From: Thermodesulfobacteriota bacterium
GTDB lineage: Bacteria > Desulfobacterota > Desulfomonilia > Desulfomonilales > Desulfomonilaceae
Assembly: GCA_030837305.1 (NCBI GenBank)
Contig: JAUPKT010000118.1
Location: 1-12,763, forward strand
Length of the DNA: 12,763 nt
Reading direction: 5' to 3'
The notes beneath the pieces were generated by a model that worked only from the letters and a program-made list of their open reading frames with translations, was not told the origin of the DNA and made no database searches. Shown piece by piece: positions 12,252-12,763 of this stretch. The translations under genes were made by a program, and so were the position numbers. Position 1 is the first letter of the stretch. Each line of letters opens with the position of its first letter.

Positions 12252-12763
12252 TCACCGAGGCCGAAGAACCCTGTTCTCGCCCTGGAAAACTCGCAGGATT
12301 CGTAGGAAGACGACGACATTCGTATGGATGGCGAGATAGCACAGTGCCAGAAACGGCATTAGAGGGATCACGGGGCTGAGCAGTCCCGCAACAACGACTA
12401 CAGTTGTTCGCGTTCCCTTGGATGCGAGGGTCGGTTTGCCCGTATCGAGGCTCAGTGAGTCCGCCCTTGCCGACGAATAACTGATGAGACCGCTCCCGAT
12501 GAGGGCAAATGCCCCGACCGTCAGTATGAAGCCGGCAACGTCGTCCGGGCTTGATCTCAATTCATTGATCAGCAACCCCAAAACCAGCGCCCCATCAGAA
12601 TATCTGTCGAGGCAAGAATCAAGGAACGCACCAGCCGCTGATGCCTTTCCCGTCCGACGGGACAACTGCCCGTCGACGCCGTCAAGAACTTGGGAAACCG
12701 CGGCCACGAGTGCCCCAATAAACGGACGCCCCATGGCAAAGGCGGCGCCGGCCGCCAATCCAA
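12252..12763 (-). CDS. CDP-alcohol phosphatidyltransferase (C-terminal part)
   Basis: The 5' end is beyond the window; about 170 residues are visible. The family motif DGx2ARx8Gx3Dx3D is present as DGQLSRRTGKASAAGAFLDSCLD, with Ser replacing the usual Ala. All four signature aspartates, the glycines and the arginine are kept. Several hydrophobic segments follow, as expected for a membrane enzyme that moves a phosphatidyl or similar group from a CDP-alcohol to an acceptor alcohol. The tail ends with basic residues. Members make phosphatidylglycerophosphate, phosphatidylserine or inositol phospholipids, and some are fused to a sugar nucleotidyltransferase. With the N-terminus missing I cannot say which. 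A TTG at 12758 could be mistaken for a start, but the frame stays open to the edge. It lies 12 bases upstream of the MutY-like gene and probably shares its transcript. Confidence 0.85.
   Translation of the reverse strand, partial: GLAAGAAFAMGRPFIGALVAAVSQVLDGVDGQLSRRTGKASAAGAFLDSCLDRYSDGALVLGLLINELRSSPDDVAGFILTVGAFALIGSGLISYSSARADSLSLDTGKPTLASKGTRTTVVVVAGLLSPVIPLMPFLALCYLAIHTNVVVFLRILRVFQGENRVLRPR

Overview
The window looks like a bacterial chromosome, most likely a Desulfobacterota (deltaproteobacterial) anaerobe. This rests on about 50% GC, strong AGGAGG-type ribosome sites, and an IscA/HesB-type gene with an in-frame UGA followed by a FmdB zinc-ribbon gene. HesB-like selenoproteins are known mainly from that kind of organism. 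The assignment is inference. I see no rRNA, tRNA, CRISPR array, insertion sequence or prophage gene.

Positions 1-4331 (minus strand) hold, in order of transcription: a RodZ-like helix-turn-helix membrane protein; an unrecognised 113-aa protein; a 559-aa protein with a divergent DprA/Smf-like core fused to a C-terminal domain resembling AbiGi/DUF2971 proteins; a type IV prepilin peptidase; and the start of an exported protein cut by the window edge. On the opposite strand, comEC (4341-6950) starts divergently from rodZ. The DNA-uptake channel (ComEC), a DprA relative and a pilin-processing peptidase lie together, which suggests a natural-transformation/type IV pilus neighbourhood. The DprA relative has lost much of the usual DprA signature and may do something else, possibly defence.

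Positions 7180-8328 (plus) encode a class III (CaiB/BaiF) CoA-transferase. A strong hairpin follows (8374-8401), placed to serve it and the convergent minus-strand pair: a HesB/IscA-like selenoprotein (8689-8979, in-frame TGA at 8887-8889, with an 8-bp stem placed like a bacterial SECIS element) and an FmdB-like zinc ribbon (8477-8674). That pair has a good sigma70-type promoter at 9029-9057.

Positions 9145-10037 (minus) hold a translationally coupled pair: a small helical protein and an exported or membrane-anchored thioredoxin-fold protein with a CPHC motif. A 350-base divergent intergenic region separates them from a secreted protein (10390-11235) made of two related beta-type domains joined by a proline-rich linker; its leader can form alternative hairpins. 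Positions 11400-12763 (minus) encode a MutY-like DNA glycosylase without the iron-sulfur cysteines, preceded by the 3' part of a CDP-alcohol phosphatidyltransferase gene that runs off the window.

The items most worth follow-up are the DprA-like/AbiGi-like fusion, the selenoprotein with its SECIS-like hairpin, and the glycosylase lacking iron-sulfur ligands.
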